This document shows positions 39,571 through 48,928 of a stretch of 64,000 nucleotides of DNA, piece after piece. Position numbers and translations under genes: made by a program. Under the pieces are notes generated by a model, which worked only from the letters and a program-made list of their open reading frames with translations, was not told the origin of the DNA and did not search any database. Position 1 is the first letter of the stretch, and each line of letters starts with the position of its first letter. Source of the stretch: a virus; the IMG/VR virus record IMGVR_UViG_3300032093_000031, positions 54,088-118,087 of that record, one strand, 5' to 3'.

Positions 39571-41937
39571 TTAAGAAATTTTTGGTGTGATAAAATCAAT
39601 TGAACTAATGTTGTTATCTTTTTTGACCATAACCAAATTGTCCGACCAGTTTCTAATTAATGGGTTATGGGAAATAACAAATATGTGTTCAAAATAATCT
39701 TTAATTTTTTTGAAGAACTCTCCCACCATTTCCAAATTCTCATCCGCAATTTTACCAAATACTTCATCCATTACAACAATATTTGGTTTGGGTAATGACG
39801 ATATCTTGGTTAATACGCTTCGAAGGGCAAGTGATGAAATAGTTCTTTCATAACCCGAACCACTAACGAGTGGTTTTACTACTCTAGTTTCAGTATCAAT
39901 CATTATAAATTCAACCTCGTTTCTCTCGTTGATGTTCAATTCTAAAATAAAGTGACAACTATCAACTAAAAGTCTGTACAACTCTTGGTTAATTAGTGGG
40001 ACCATATTTTTTAAAATAACCTTTGAGATTCCATTCTTACCGAAAACGGTTAGGTAAACCTTGAAGATAGATTGAGTTTCATTTTCAACTTTTATCTTTC
40101 TAATTAAATCCTTATTAGTTTCAATTTTTTCAGTTAAAGTTTGATTCTGATTTTTTAATCTTTCAATAGTAGTGCCATAACTTCTTAGATTTGCATTGAG
40201 GGTTTCAATTTGAGACTTTAAACCCACAATTTCAGCATCTATTCTTTGATTCTCTTCTAACTTTTGTTTGTTGCGGTCATAGTTATCAAGTTTTGTTTGT
40301 AACTTTTCAATTTCTATTTTTTTCTGCTCGACCTCCAACTCATACCTTGTCTTTTTAATTTTGTTTTTTTCGTACCCATCGTACTCTTTTTTCAAATCAA
40401 TAAAGACCTTTTCCTTTTCAGTTAATTCATCATACTTCTTACGATTATCTGTTTGAATTTTCCTAATTGATTCGACCAATTCTTTTAATTTATTTATTTC
40501 ATCAGTGTGGTCAACCTCAGCTAATGCTCTTTTACAGGTCGGACATATTTGTCCTTCCTCTAATTGTTTTATTAGTTCTTCGTTTCGTTTAATGGAGTCA
40601 GCATTTACTCTACCTTCCACAACTATTCCATTCATTTCATCTTTTAGTAACAAATGATTTTCCTCAAGATAAAACTGTGAAGGTTCTTTTACATTAACAG
40701 AATCGGCGTTAGTAATTGAAACTTGTTTTTGTTTTTCCAAATTACTAATATCAACCTTTATTTGACTTGTATTGGTACGAATTAAATCTTGGTCAATATC
40801 TGTGTTTCTTTTTGACAACAAATCATCTCTTTTATTTTCCGCATTTTTTAAGGTTGACTGAGTTTTTGTTGTTTCAATTTCTAATCTAGATATTTCTGAT
40901 TTGTTTTCATCGATACCTTCTTGAAAAGAAGTAATCTCTGTTTCCAAATCATTCATATTATGATTATTGGAAATCAATTTTTTACTCCATTCACTTTGAA
41001 TTGTTTTACAGATTTCTTCTTTTTCTTTAAGAATTTCTAAACCTAAAAACTTTGTAAGTATTAAACCTCTTGCAGTAGGTTTTGATTCAATGAGTTCTTC
41101 TAAATTATTTCCAGTTGTTAATATTGTTGATAGAAAATCTTCCTCTGTGCCGATTGCCTTTGTTATAAAATCTTCAGTTTCTCTACGTTGTTCACCTGTT
41201 AAATTTTCAATCGTACCATCTTGATTTTTTTTATAAAAATCCAATTTATTTGTGACGGTATAATCACCACTTTTTGTTTTCTTACGTGAGCTTATTCTCT
41301 CAATAATGTAGTCCTCATTGTCTATGGTTATGTATCCCTTAACTTTTACTTCGTCATTGTTACTGAACCTATTGAAAATTTCTGAATTGGTTTTAGTTTT
41401 TGTGGTTTTATTAAAAAATAAAAACATCATTAAATCAACTGTTGCAGTTGACTTACCACCAAAATTTTTGGGTGTAGATTCTACAACTGTGATGCCGGGT
41501 AATATGGTAAAATCAATCTCATTGTTTCCCCCATAGGACAGGAAATTTGAAAATTCAACCTTTTTGATATACCATTTAGTGTATTTGATTCTATCACCGT
41601 TTTTACGGATGAATTCTTCATTTACTTTATTGTCAAGATTATTAAGTCTTTCTAATGATATATTGATTTCATTCTCCTCAACGAAATCTTTCATCAAAGT
41701 TTTTTGGTACTGAAAATCAGAAATATTTTCTGTTATGTCTAATGACGCTAATTTTGTTTGGTCATCATTGGATATAACTTTAGTTATAATTTGAACGTAC
41801 TTTGTGTTGTATTTCTTTTGAAAATATGATTTAACTCTATTGAGTTTTTCAGAGGTGAAGTTCTCATGTGTATCCTGCCATGTAACTTTAATGTAGGGAT
41901 TTTTAAGATTGGTTACTTCTTTCTTTGTAGTGTCCAT
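39571..41937 (-). CDS. SbcC/gp46-like recombination ATPase
   Basis: This 788-residue SMC-like protein has an extra N-terminal domain (about 1-115), then the ATPase head with a Walker A region STPKNFGGKSTATVDL (about 154-169), where the first residue of the loop is Pro rather than Gly. A long coiled coil carries the zinc hook QICPTCKRAL in the middle. The C-terminal head has the signature LVSGSGYERTISSLALRS and the Walker B/D-loop VVMDEVFGKIADENLEM, then HIFVISHNP. With the Mre11/gp47-like gene at 43325 it would process DNA ends for recombination and repair. Confidence 0.88.
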   Translation of the reverse strand: MDTTKKEVTNLKNPYIKVTWQDTHENFTSEKLNRVKSYFQKKYNTKYVQIITKVISNDDQTKLASLDITENISDFQYQKTLMKDFVEENEINISLERLNNLDNKVNEEFIRKNGDRIKYTKWYIKKVEFSNFLSYGGNNEIDFTILPGITVVESTPKNFGGKSTATVDLMMFLFFNKTTKTKTNSEIFNRFSNNDEVKVKGYITIDNEDYIIERISSRKKTKSGDYTVTNKLDFYKKNQDGTIENLTGEQRRETEDFITKAIGTEEDFLSTILTTGNNLEELIESKPTARGLILTKFLGLEILKEKEEICKTIQSEWSKKLISNNHNMNDLETEITSFQEGIDENKSEISRLEIETTKTQSTLKNAENKRDDLLSKRNTDIDQDLIRTNTSQIKVDISNLEKQKQVSITNADSVNVKEPSQFYLEENHLLLKDEMNGIVVEGRVNADSIKRNEELIKQLEEGQICPTCKRALAEVDHTDEINKLKELVESIRKIQTDNRKKYDELTEKEKVFIDLKKEYDGYEKNKIKKTRYELEVEQKKIEIEKLQTKLDNYDRNKQKLEENQRIDAEIVGLKSQIETLNANLRSYGTTIERLKNQNQTLTEKIETNKDLIRKIKVENETQSIFKVYLTVFGKNGISKVILKNMVPLINQELYRLLVDSCHFILELNINERNEVEFIMIDTETRVVKPLVSGSGYERTISSLALRSVLTKISSLPKPNIVVMDEVFGKIADENLEMVGEFFKKIKDYFEHIFVISHNPLIRNWSDNLVMVKKDNNISSIDFITPKIS

Positions 41938-42419
41938 TTGTTCTTCTTTAAGTTATAGGTTTGAACGTGTTCTTTTTTAAATGACATCCATTTTTCTATC
42001 TCTTCACTATTGTTTGGTTTGAATTCTGTGAAAAGTATTTTGTCTTTATTCTTAATTGTGGTTGGTTTTATTAATATAACTTGAGTAAAATCTCTGTTTG
42101 TTCTAATAAACCAATGCTTATTTTTGTTTGGGGTTATAGTATCACCTACTTTATCGTACCAATACTTTACCTTCCGTATTGGAATATTAACAGTCCTAAA
42201 ATCATAACCACTAATCAAGGAATATTCATTCTCCCAAAAATCACCAATCCAACCCCCTCTTTCCAACTCCACACCAAATGAATTATCGTCAACACAAATT
42301 AAATCAATTGCTTTTGAATTAGGATGTGACTCGAACAAAATGTTAAAAACTTCTTTAATGAAAATTTTAGCAAAATTTCTTACTTCAGTGTCATCAAAAC
42401 TTCTTTTTATGTAACCCAT
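41913..42419 (-). CDS. Hypothetical protein between recombination genes
   Basis: This 168-residue protein overlaps the start of the SbcC-like gene by 25 nt. Segments such as SKAIDLICVDDNSFGVELER (about 35-54), GGWIGDFWENEYSLI near 55 and HWFIRTNRDFTQVILIK near 100 suggest a compact alpha/beta fold, perhaps nuclease-like, but I cannot identify catalytic residues. Its place between the gp46-like and gp47-like genes favours a role in recombination. Confidence 0.55.
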   Translation of the reverse strand: MGYIKRSFDDTEVRNFAKIFIKEVFNILFESHPNSKAIDLICVDDNSFGVELERGGWIGDFWENEYSLISGYDFRTVNIPIRKVKYWYDKVGDTITPNKNKHWFIRTNRDFTQVILIKPTTIKNKDKILFTEFKPNNSEEIEKWMSFKKEHVQTYNLKKNKWTLQRKK

Positions 42420-42447
42420 TTAAAATTTTTGAACATCCCGTCAGGGT

Positions 42448-42792
42448 TTATTTATTGAATCTACTTTCTTCAAAGAATTCAACTATTCCATTTATAGCCC
42501 ATACACTTCCCGCGGTAAACATACCGTCAAAGAAAATAGATGGTAACCAATGAATACCAAAATGAGTTGTCATTCCCCCGAGACAGATTGAAAAGAAGAA
42601 TCCAACCCATGTTGATGTACATAACATACAACTAATCAATCCTGAAATAAAATTTCCAACTCCTTGTAAAGGAGCGTATTCATTTTTGGCCCAATTATGT
42701 ATGGAATCTCTTACAGAGTCAAAAATAGAACCGTAAACGATTATAGTGCTCATTCCATATGCTGCCATAATCCAAATAAAAATGTTTGTCAT
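42448..42792 (-). CDS. Integral membrane protein (DUF1360-like)
   Basis: This 114-residue protein has about three to four hydrophobic segments. The segment ISGLISCMLCTSTWVGFFFS (about 49-68), with two Cys, resembles DUF1360-like small phage membrane proteins. The rest (SIFFDGMFTAGSVWAINGIV, about 85-104) is also hydrophobic. The function is unknown. It is a leftward gene close to, but not obviously linked with, the recombination genes. Confidence 0.55.
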   Translation of the reverse strand: MTNIFIWIMAAYGMSTIIVYGSIFDSVRDSIHNWAKNEYAPLQGVGNFISGLISCMLCTSTWVGFFFSICLGGMTTHFGIHWLPSIFFDGMFTAGSVWAINGIVEFFEESRFNK

Positions 42793-42840
42793 GTTTGAAT
42801 GTATTTTATAAAATATATGAAAAAAAAATCAATAAAAAAA

Positions 42841-43356
42841 TTATTCACCATATAAAGATGAGAGGTTACTGTCCTTCATAAATTTACCCTTTCTGCCGAG
42901 ACCCTCTAATGATTTTGTTAGACTTTCCAATTCAGACTTTAATTTCTCATTTTCAACTTTTAAAGTGTTTAATTCTTCGTCATTTTTTACCTCAATAATC
43001 TTTTCAATTGGGACTTCTTTTATAACCTCTCTTACTACAATCTGAGTATCCCCTTTTATCTCCACCGGTACCTCTTTAATAACTTCAACAGGTACCTCTT
43101 TAATAACTTCTCGAATAATTTCAATTGGTTTTTCAATTATCCTATCTACGGGAATCTCTTTAATAATTTCTTTGATTACTTCCTTCTCTACTATCTTTTC
43201 ACCAGATGAAAATCCAAATGGTACTTCACCGTACTTTACAATATTGAAACCTTTTTTAAAAACTTGTTCCGCAAATTCTTGAGGATTCTCAATTTTGTTT
43301 AATTCACAATACTTTATGAATTCATTATCTAATATTAAGTAGTTTTTCTGATTCAT
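42841..43356 (-). CDS. Protein with Ile/Val/Glu/Pro repeat tract and coiled coil
   Basis: This is a 171-residue protein from ATG 43356; a TTG two codons upstream is less likely. Residues about 55-125 form a tract of repeated 7-9-residue units such as VIKEVPVEVIKEVPVE and IIEKPIEIIREVIKEVP, which should be extended beta or polyproline-like and strongly alternating in charge. A helical end (EELNTLKVENEKLKSELESL) follows. It overlaps the gp47-like gene by 32 nt. No family is recognised; it may be a scaffold or linker. Confidence 0.6.
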   Translation of the reverse strand: MNQKNYLILDNEFIKYCELNKIENPQEFAEQVFKKGFNIVKYGEVPFGFSSGEKIVEKEVIKEIIKEIPVDRIIEKPIEIIREVIKEVPVEVIKEVPVEIKGDTQIVVREVIKEVPIEKIIEVKNDEELNTLKVENEKLKSELESLTKSLEGLGRKGKFMKDSNLSSLYGE

Positions 43357-44131
43357 TGTCAATATCTAATATGTCAGATATGGAGAAATGTAGAAAAGGT
43401 TGTTCATTCTCTATATCATAAGTATGGTATTCATCGTTTACCACGTCATAAACACCGTATCCGTGATAATTAACTGTCTCACCAAAATTTTGTTGAATCA
43501 GAGAACCAATCATGATAGCTTTACCTCCGTTGGGTAAGTCAAACATTTGTCTTTTATGGATATCACCACAAAGTAATAAATCCAAACCAACAAAGTTTAA
43601 TGGTGAGTAGGCATTTTCAAACTCGAACCCTAAATCAGTGGACAAACCTTGTATTGGTCCATGAAATAAACCAACATAAAATTTATTATCCTCTTTTTCA
43701 AAATCGGGTTTTTGATTGTGTTGATATAAAGAGTAAACCACCCAATTAATGTTCTCATCCTCATATACCCCACTGTTTTTGAAATATTTGACATTTTCAT
43801 TATTCAACATTTCAACAATTGGGGTAATACTATCCAATCTACTCACATTATTTTCTAAAAAATCATGGTTTCCTGGTATTATTATAACAGGTCCGATGTT
43901 TTCGTGTAACTGTGTTAGGAACCAAGATGTGAGCATCATTTGTTCGTTTGAGATATTAATTTTTTGATGAGCAATGTCACCAGTAATGACCACTCTTATC
44001 TCATCGTAATTACAATCTTCCACTCTTCTCATCGCATCGTCAATTACCATCTTGAATTGTTTCTTATACATGTCATGTAATTGAAAGGTCCTGATGTGTA
44101 AATCAGATATGTGTATAATTTTTCTTATCAT
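43325..44131 (-). CDS. SbcD/gp47-like (Mre11-type) nuclease
   Basis: This 268-residue metallophosphoesterase-type nuclease has HISDLHIRTFQ (residues 7-17, motif I), VVITGDIAHQKINISNEQ (about 47, motif II), PVIIIPGNHDFLENNVS (about 80, motif III), then GLFHGPIQGLS and LLLCGDIHKRQMFDL (about 183). The metal-ligand set for exo/endonuclease activity looks complete. It partners the gp46-like ATPase at 39571 for end processing and recombination-dependent replication. The gene overlaps the one after it by 4 nt. Confidence 0.92.
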   Translation of the reverse strand: MIRKIIHISDLHIRTFQLHDMYKKQFKMVIDDAMRRVEDCNYDEIRVVITGDIAHQKINISNEQMMLTSWFLTQLHENIGPVIIIPGNHDFLENNVSRLDSITPIVEMLNNENVKYFKNSGVYEDENINWVVYSLYQHNQKPDFEKEDNKFYVGLFHGPIQGLSTDLGFEFENAYSPLNFVGLDLLLCGDIHKRQMFDLPNGGKAIMIGSLIQQNFGETVNYHGYGVYDVVNDEYHTYDIENEQPFLHFSISDILDIDNESEKLLNIR

Positions 44132-44982
44132 TTTAAGTATTTTTTTATATCCATTTGTAAAATCGAATTGGTCATGTCCGATGGGACTTTGTATTCCGTA
44201 AACGTCCCATTATCTTTAAGATGTGTAATGACACAACCTAATAATTTGATATCTGAAAACTTACTACCTTCCAACATTTTTAATAATAGTTTACCATACA
44301 ATGGTAGTTGAACATAATAGTGACTTAGAGCGGTATCATAATAGTTTTCAAAAGGGTGTAACATTTTTGAAGTATAGGGTTGTATTTGAAAATTCTTTTC
44401 TTGGTTTGTTTTCCAATCCGTAACAACAATTCCAAATCCGTCTTTTTGTTTGTTCATCATCAGCCAGCATTTATCAGGTTGACCAACATATCCTAGTTCA
44501 GGGTCACCCAACACCATTTCAGTATCTAAGAGTACCGCACCTCTTTCTTCCATCAAGGTTAAAAAATCTTTACCCGCTGATATCATACTGTCACTCTTCA
44601 TGATTTGTTGATTGTCACATTCAAAAATTGGTTGTCTCACATCTTTATAATTACCATATCTACCAACTAAATCAGTTTCTAACATGTAATGAACCCTACT
44701 ACCTAAATTTGTAGAGTAATCACCCGCTTTCTTCCATTTTTCTAACAATAAACGAGTTTCTTCCTCGTCACCATCTGTCATTTGGTAAGCTTTAGATTCT
44801 GCATCAAATGGGATGTAAAATTTTTTAATGACTTTTGATACGGATGGAAAATTATTTCTATGTTTTCCATCTAAATCTCTCATAAAATAAATGTGTTCAT
44901 CTTCATAAAAAGTAAGTTCTAACTCCTTTTTTCTAATTTCAACACACTCTCTGATTTCCTGTGCTATTTCTGTTAAATTCAT
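44128..44982 (-). CDS. PD-(D/E)XK nuclease, RecB/Cas4-like
   Basis: This 284-residue protein has the RecB-like nuclease core. TNLGSRVHYMLETDLVGRYG (about 90) supplies the His/Glu part, and LLDTEMVLGDPELGYVGQPD (about 150) leads into VVTDWKTNQEKNFQIQPYT (about 186), giving the D-(E/Q)-K pair and the following QxxxY-type element (ALSHYYVQLPLYGKLLLKML). It is probably a phage exonuclease for recombination or DNA processing. It is next to the gp47-like nuclease and the primase, so it is part of the replication block. Confidence 0.85.
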   Translation of the reverse strand: MNLTEIAQEIRECVEIRKKELELTFYEDEHIYFMRDLDGKHRNNFPSVSKVIKKFYIPFDAESKAYQMTDGDEEETRLLLEKWKKAGDYSTNLGSRVHYMLETDLVGRYGNYKDVRQPIFECDNQQIMKSDSMISAGKDFLTLMEERGAVLLDTEMVLGDPELGYVGQPDKCWLMMNKQKDGFGIVVTDWKTNQEKNFQIQPYTSKMLHPFENYYDTALSHYYVQLPLYGKLLLKMLEGSKFSDIKLLGCVITHLKDNGTFTEYKVPSDMTNSILQMDIKKYLK

Positions 44983-44983
44983 T

Positions 44984-45922
44984 TTAATCTAATTTAAATT
45001 CTTTGTATTCGGTTAAGTTTCCTTGTAAATCTGCAATGTCTTTGTCTTTAGGTAGTTTCACGATGTTTATCTTACCCAATAGTTTACCACAATTTAATTT
45101 GTGATATAATTTTTCTGCGTCGTCCCACGCATCACCATCTAACAATATTGTCACTTCACATCTAAGGTCATATATTTTATTAAAGAGTAAATCACTTATG
45201 TACTTACCTAACATTGGGACGGCATTATCTAAAAAAATAGAGTCAAACGCACCCTCGACTAAATAAATTTTTTTTGACCAATCTATCAAACTTTCATTAA
45301 AAATAATTGTCTCTTTTTGTACGTCAGGATTTTTATATTTTAATTTAGTTTTTGACAAAAATGAACGTGCAACAAAGTAATTGATTTGTCTCCATTCATT
45401 ATAAGATGGAATTATTATTCTATTCTCATATGGTCCTGAGAATGCAAACCCTATATTGTGTTTTCTTATTATTTTGTCAGTAACGTTTCTCTTTTTTAGA
45501 TACGCCATGGCTTGTCTATAGTGGTGAGTCAATTTAACACCGTCACTTGGATTGTTAAGTGCAATAAATTCTTTGGGTAATTCAACTTGTTTGAATTGTT
45601 TTACCACAAGTTCTACCTCATCAGGTTTTAATAACTCATATCTTTTTAGATGTTTTTCGTTTCCATATTTTTTTATGAGTTTGTAAACCGAGCCATGGGT
45701 ATTGTATAATTCAGAACATGACCAACACTTATAAACCAACATTTTGTAATTGATTTCCAAGTTACCTTTACCATCACCGTGGTCTAATCCTTTGATTTCG
45801 TGGGAACATACTGGACAATCAAACGCCAACTGTCCTTTGTATTCGTTGTGCATTCTACAGTCACCAAGAATATCTTCAAGGATGTCAATAACAGGTTTGT
45901 ATTCAATGGCAACTGATGGCAT
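44984..45922 (-). CDS. DNA primase with zinc finger and Toprim-like domain
   Basis: This is a 312-residue protein from ATG 45922. A longer frame has an apparent N-terminal hydrophobic addition (to 45964) that is not expected in a primase, so the shorter start is chosen. A zinc-binding part FDCPVCSHEIKGLDHGDGKG with a second pair YKCWSCSELY lies in the first 70 residues. A Toprim-like region follows (YLVEGAFDSIFLDNAVPMLG, about 225-244, then VTILLDGDAWDDAE). It would make RNA primers on phage DNA, like T4 gp61 or small DnaG-type primases. The helicase partner is not in this window. Confidence 0.85.
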   Translation of the reverse strand: MPSVAIEYKPVIDILEDILGDCRMHNEYKGQLAFDCPVCSHEIKGLDHGDGKGNLEINYKMLVYKCWSCSELYNTHGSVYKLIKKYGNEKHLKRYELLKPDEVELVVKQFKQVELPKEFIALNNPSDGVKLTHHYRQAMAYLKKRNVTDKIIRKHNIGFAFSGPYENRIIIPSYNEWRQINYFVARSFLSKTKLKYKNPDVQKETIIFNESLIDWSKKIYLVEGAFDSIFLDNAVPMLGKYISDLLFNKIYDLRCEVTILLDGDAWDDAEKLYHKLNCGKLLGKINIVKLPKDKDIADLQGNLTEYKEFKLD

Positions 45923-45963
45923 AGATAAAATATACAAAATAAAAATTGTAAAACCAAACCGCA

Positions 45964-46003
45964 TAAAAAAAGGTGGGGGTTATACACCAAAACCTCCCAC
46001 CTT
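45964..46003 (-). terminator. Rho-independent terminator (leftward)
   Basis: An 8-bp stem, aaggtggg (45970-45977) and cccacctt (45996-46003), with an 18-nt loop is followed on the minus strand by seven T. It closes the transcript of the RuvC-like gene before the primase gene. The 90 nt up to 46093 hold no gene I can support. Confidence 0.75.
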
Positions 46004-46093
46004 ATGTCAAAATACTAATGCTATCTTGACATTATTAGTTATTGAATCAAATTCTTTTCAAAGTATACACAATCATTTTCATAAAAACAAATT

Positions 46094-46702
46094 TTAATTG
46101 GAAATACCTAATTTTTGCATGTTCACAAATCCAATCACCGCTGTTGCCGCATCACTCATATCGTAGTTTTCTTTTTTCAATTGACCGTTTTTACCATACA
46201 ACCACTCTACCTCAGGACAAACGGTATTTACGTTTTCCCATATAATGTGTTTCTTGTCTATATCTTTAGGTAAACCACCAAATAAAACATTCTTACCCTT
46301 ATCGTTTTTACCAACTAAGCTTGGAAATGCATATTTTCTTGCATTGTAGGTGGTAATGAAAGTAGGTACAATACCTAAAATCTCATAACACGATTTGAGA
46401 ATCATTGTGTTGTATCTCAATAATGTTCCAACAGTGTAAATGTTATTTGAATTTAATAGTGGTTCCTCAATAACAACTCGTGTTATCCCCACATCTTTAT
46501 AATCTTCTAAATGTTTTTTAAACGCCTGTGCCTTCTTTAGAAGTTCCTCAATCTTATCTTCAGGTTGAGGTTTTATTTTAGGAGAAAAGTGTGTCAATTC
46601 TAAAAGTCGCGAAGAATTAACATCAAATAGCGCCCATCCGATGGTCTTGGTTGAAATGTCTAATCCCAAAATTTTGGGTGCATTCTTAAATTTTATACTC
46701 AT
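46094..46702 (-). CDS. RuvC-like Holliday-junction/RNase H-fold nuclease
   Basis: This 202-residue protein has the RNase H-fold order of RuvC-type enzymes. KILGLDISTKTIGWALFD (first catalytic Asp at about residue 15) is followed by TRVVIEEPLLNSNN near 73 (Glu pair), and the C-terminal ENYDMSDAATAVIGF supplies the last Asp. It would cut four-way junctions in phage recombination and replication intermediates before packaging. A terminator sits on its downstream side, and its ATG lies in a perfect inverted repeat. Confidence 0.85.
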   Translation of the reverse strand: MSIKFKNAPKILGLDISTKTIGWALFDVNSSRLLELTHFSPKIKPQPEDKIEELLKKAQAFKKHLEDYKDVGITRVVIEEPLLNSNNIYTVGTLLRYNTMILKSCYEILGIVPTFITTYNARKYAFPSLVGKNDKGKNVLFGGLPKDIDKKHIIWENVNTVCPEVEWLYGKNGQLKKENYDMSDAATAVIGFVNMQKLGISN

Positions 46703-46718
46703 ATAAAAATTATATGAG
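46698..46718 (-). promoter_or_regulatory. Perfect inverted repeat over the RuvC-like start codon
   Basis: The sequence ctcatataa-aaa-ttatatgag is a perfect 9-bp inverted repeat (46698-46706 and 46710-46718) with a 3-nt loop. The ATG (46700-46702) is inside the 3' arm in the mRNA. The layout and loop match the hairpin at 3246-3268. Confidence 0.55.
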
Positions 46719-46740
46719 ATATCATTTAAATTGTAAAGAG

Positions 46741-48891
46741 TTAGAAATCTATTTTTATTGCGAATACTTGTGTTCCGCTTCTTTTTACAGGATTGGCGGT
46801 CTTACCTATTGCCAACACTTCTTTATTTTCGTTCAATAAAGCAACTTCTGTAATTCTCTTATCTTGACCTGTAGTATACGTTGGATTTTGTGTAACATTA
46901 AATTGACTAGCCGGTAAGTTCACCAAGAAATTCATTTTCTCAATATCCGTTGCTCTTACCAATTTAATACTACCAGGAAAAGGTTGTTCATCACCAAACT
47001 GTGGTGCTGTTGATGGTTGATTTGGTATCTCACCAATATAAGATTCTAAATCAAATATTGTAGTATCATTATCGTACATGTCAAAAGTAACTTGAAATGA
47101 ATAATCAACTAAGTTCGCAGGGTTAATTGTGTTACCAACAGTATGATTTGGTATATATTGAGTCATATCCAATAATTTCCAAAGATTTGGTTCAGGTAAA
47201 TCACCATAATTGGTAACTTGAATTAATAATTGGAACTGATTAGCTATAAACCCATTTTTAAAATTACAAGTACTACCTGTTACCATATCTGTGAAATAAC
47301 CATTTGCGAACTTGACATATAACTGACAGGGAGTTGTATAATAGGTACTACCTGTTGTTGTTTCGAATTTAGTATAGTAGTTACAAGGTAATCCATTCAT
47401 TTGGGTATCACCCGTGTAGTTTAACATGTATGTTAACCATATAGTCTGTTCAGTTGAACCAGAATAAAAAGATTGTGCGGCTGGTAAATCACTTGGTAAT
47501 AAGTTTATTTTTGGTGAAGGTAGTGTGTACTTTCTGTTAGATTTATAATCCATAACAGCAACCAACTCTTGGTCGTCAATGACAACTACTTTATTGTTTA
47601 CGAAAATTTTACCAACTCTATTTCCAATCTCATCTAATAGATATCTGTACTTGATTTTTTGGTATGCGTTTTTCTTCGAACTAACAAAGTAATCTGTTGT
47701 GTCCATAGTAAGTAAAGCACCTATTGTTGTACCAGTATTTCTATGGTATTGAATAAATGGGATATATACTTCAAAATATTCTAAATCTGTTATCGTGTTA
47801 CCAATTGAGTCTTCTAACAATGCTTGAGATTCCGTATTATTTGTGCTTATATAATCGTCGTACTTATAGAATCTTTCAGGGTCATTTTTTAAATCTCCGA
47901 GTTCTGAATAATGGATTACAGCAATACATCTTTGTTCCTCAGGAGTAACTTCAATCACTTCATTATATGAATTTTTATAAGAAGTGGGGTTAGTTACCGT
48001 GGTACCTGAACTTGTTGTAAATGTTTGACCACTTGATGTTGTATAACCTAAAAATTGTTTAGTTGATACGTGTTTGTTTGATGTAAAACCTGTTATGTTT
48101 TCGTCCACACCATTAACGTCAAAACCGATTGGTTTCATACCCCAAACGACATTCATGGTCCATGAATTTAATTGTTGTGTTGGGTCAATTTCCGCGGGTT
48201 TACAGTTTGGATTATATGTTACACTTACAGGATATTCATTTTCACAAGAATTACATACCACTTGAGCGGGACCTGTACATCCTGAAAAATTAGGTGTCGC
48301 TCTATCAAGATAAAGTGTATTTCCTGTTACACCTGTAATTTTATATGTTAAACTGTTTGTTTCACCAGTGATTACAGGATGATTTGGGTCATTACCACAA
48401 AATCCACCATAAACTATTGTAATATACTCACAGTCATTAAAACTAGCACCTGTTAATACGGTCACACTATTATCACCTGTCATCGCGGATAATGATATTT
48501 GTTGAGTTTCACACTCAACACTCGTTCCTGTACAATTACTACTATCATAATCAATATACTCGGTTACAAAACCGGCAGGACCCATAACGTTTCTTAAAGT
48601 ATCGGTGGTTGAAGATTGTACGGGAATACCATAAACCGTAGAACCCGTGTTACTACTATCTAATTTATAGGGATATTTTACACCCCCTTCTTTATCAAAG
48701 GGTGCAAAGACCATTTGAAATGGTTGTGAGTTTAATCCTGTAAAATTATCAAACGGTGATGTGTAATCAAATTCAGAATCCCCAATTTGAAAATATGCGA
48801 TGTTAAAACTACCTTTTGCAATAGAATTTCTACCCTTTTGGGTGATTCTAACTGATAAAAATTCTGAATTATTATTACTTAAAAAACTCAT
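46741..48891 (-). CDS. Phage structural (tail/baseplate-type) protein
   Basis: This 716-residue protein has a conserved-looking N-terminus FLSVRITQKGRNSIAKGSFN and then IAYFQIGDSEFDYTSPFDNF (about residues 12-50). Such starts belong to a group of virion proteins in large phages of Bacteroidota; I cannot pin the exact function. The rest is beta-rich and rich in Gly, Thr and Asn (for example LTGASFNDCEYITIVYGG) with several Cys. It lies directly upstream of the fibre-like array and shares the TATTTATA motif before its start, so a tail or baseplate component is likely. Confidence 0.6.
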   Translation of the reverse strand: MSFLSNNNSEFLSVRITQKGRNSIAKGSFNIAYFQIGDSEFDYTSPFDNFTGLNSQPFQMVFAPFDKEGGVKYPYKLDSSNTGSTVYGIPVQSSTTDTLRNVMGPAGFVTEYIDYDSSNCTGTSVECETQQISLSAMTGDNSVTVLTGASFNDCEYITIVYGGFCGNDPNHPVITGETNSLTYKITGVTGNTLYLDRATPNFSGCTGPAQVVCNSCENEYPVSVTYNPNCKPAEIDPTQQLNSWTMNVVWGMKPIGFDVNGVDENITGFTSNKHVSTKQFLGYTTSSGQTFTTSSGTTVTNPTSYKNSYNEVIEVTPEEQRCIAVIHYSELGDLKNDPERFYKYDDYISTNNTESQALLEDSIGNTITDLEYFEVYIPFIQYHRNTGTTIGALLTMDTTDYFVSSKKNAYQKIKYRYLLDEIGNRVGKIFVNNKVVVIDDQELVAVMDYKSNRKYTLPSPKINLLPSDLPAAQSFYSGSTEQTIWLTYMLNYTGDTQMNGLPCNYYTKFETTTGSTYYTTPCQLYVKFANGYFTDMVTGSTCNFKNGFIANQFQLLIQVTNYGDLPEPNLWKLLDMTQYIPNHTVGNTINPANLVDYSFQVTFDMYDNDTTIFDLESYIGEIPNQPSTAPQFGDEQPFPGSIKLVRATDIEKMNFLVNLPASQFNVTQNPTYTTGQDKRITEVALLNENKEVLAIGKTANPVKRSGTQVFAIKIDF

Positions 48892-48928
48892 GGTTATAAT
48901 ATAAATACTTTAGTTGAGATAATCAATT

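Noticed and set aside
42420-42447. Possible terminator (short ccc/ggg stem) between genes
   Set aside because: The stem is only about three G-C pairs with mismatches and no proper T run in the leftward direction.
46003-46093. Possible small gene or regulatory RNA between the terminator and the RuvC-like gene
   Set aside because: The only frames are about ten codons, and no stable structure beyond the terminator is seen.
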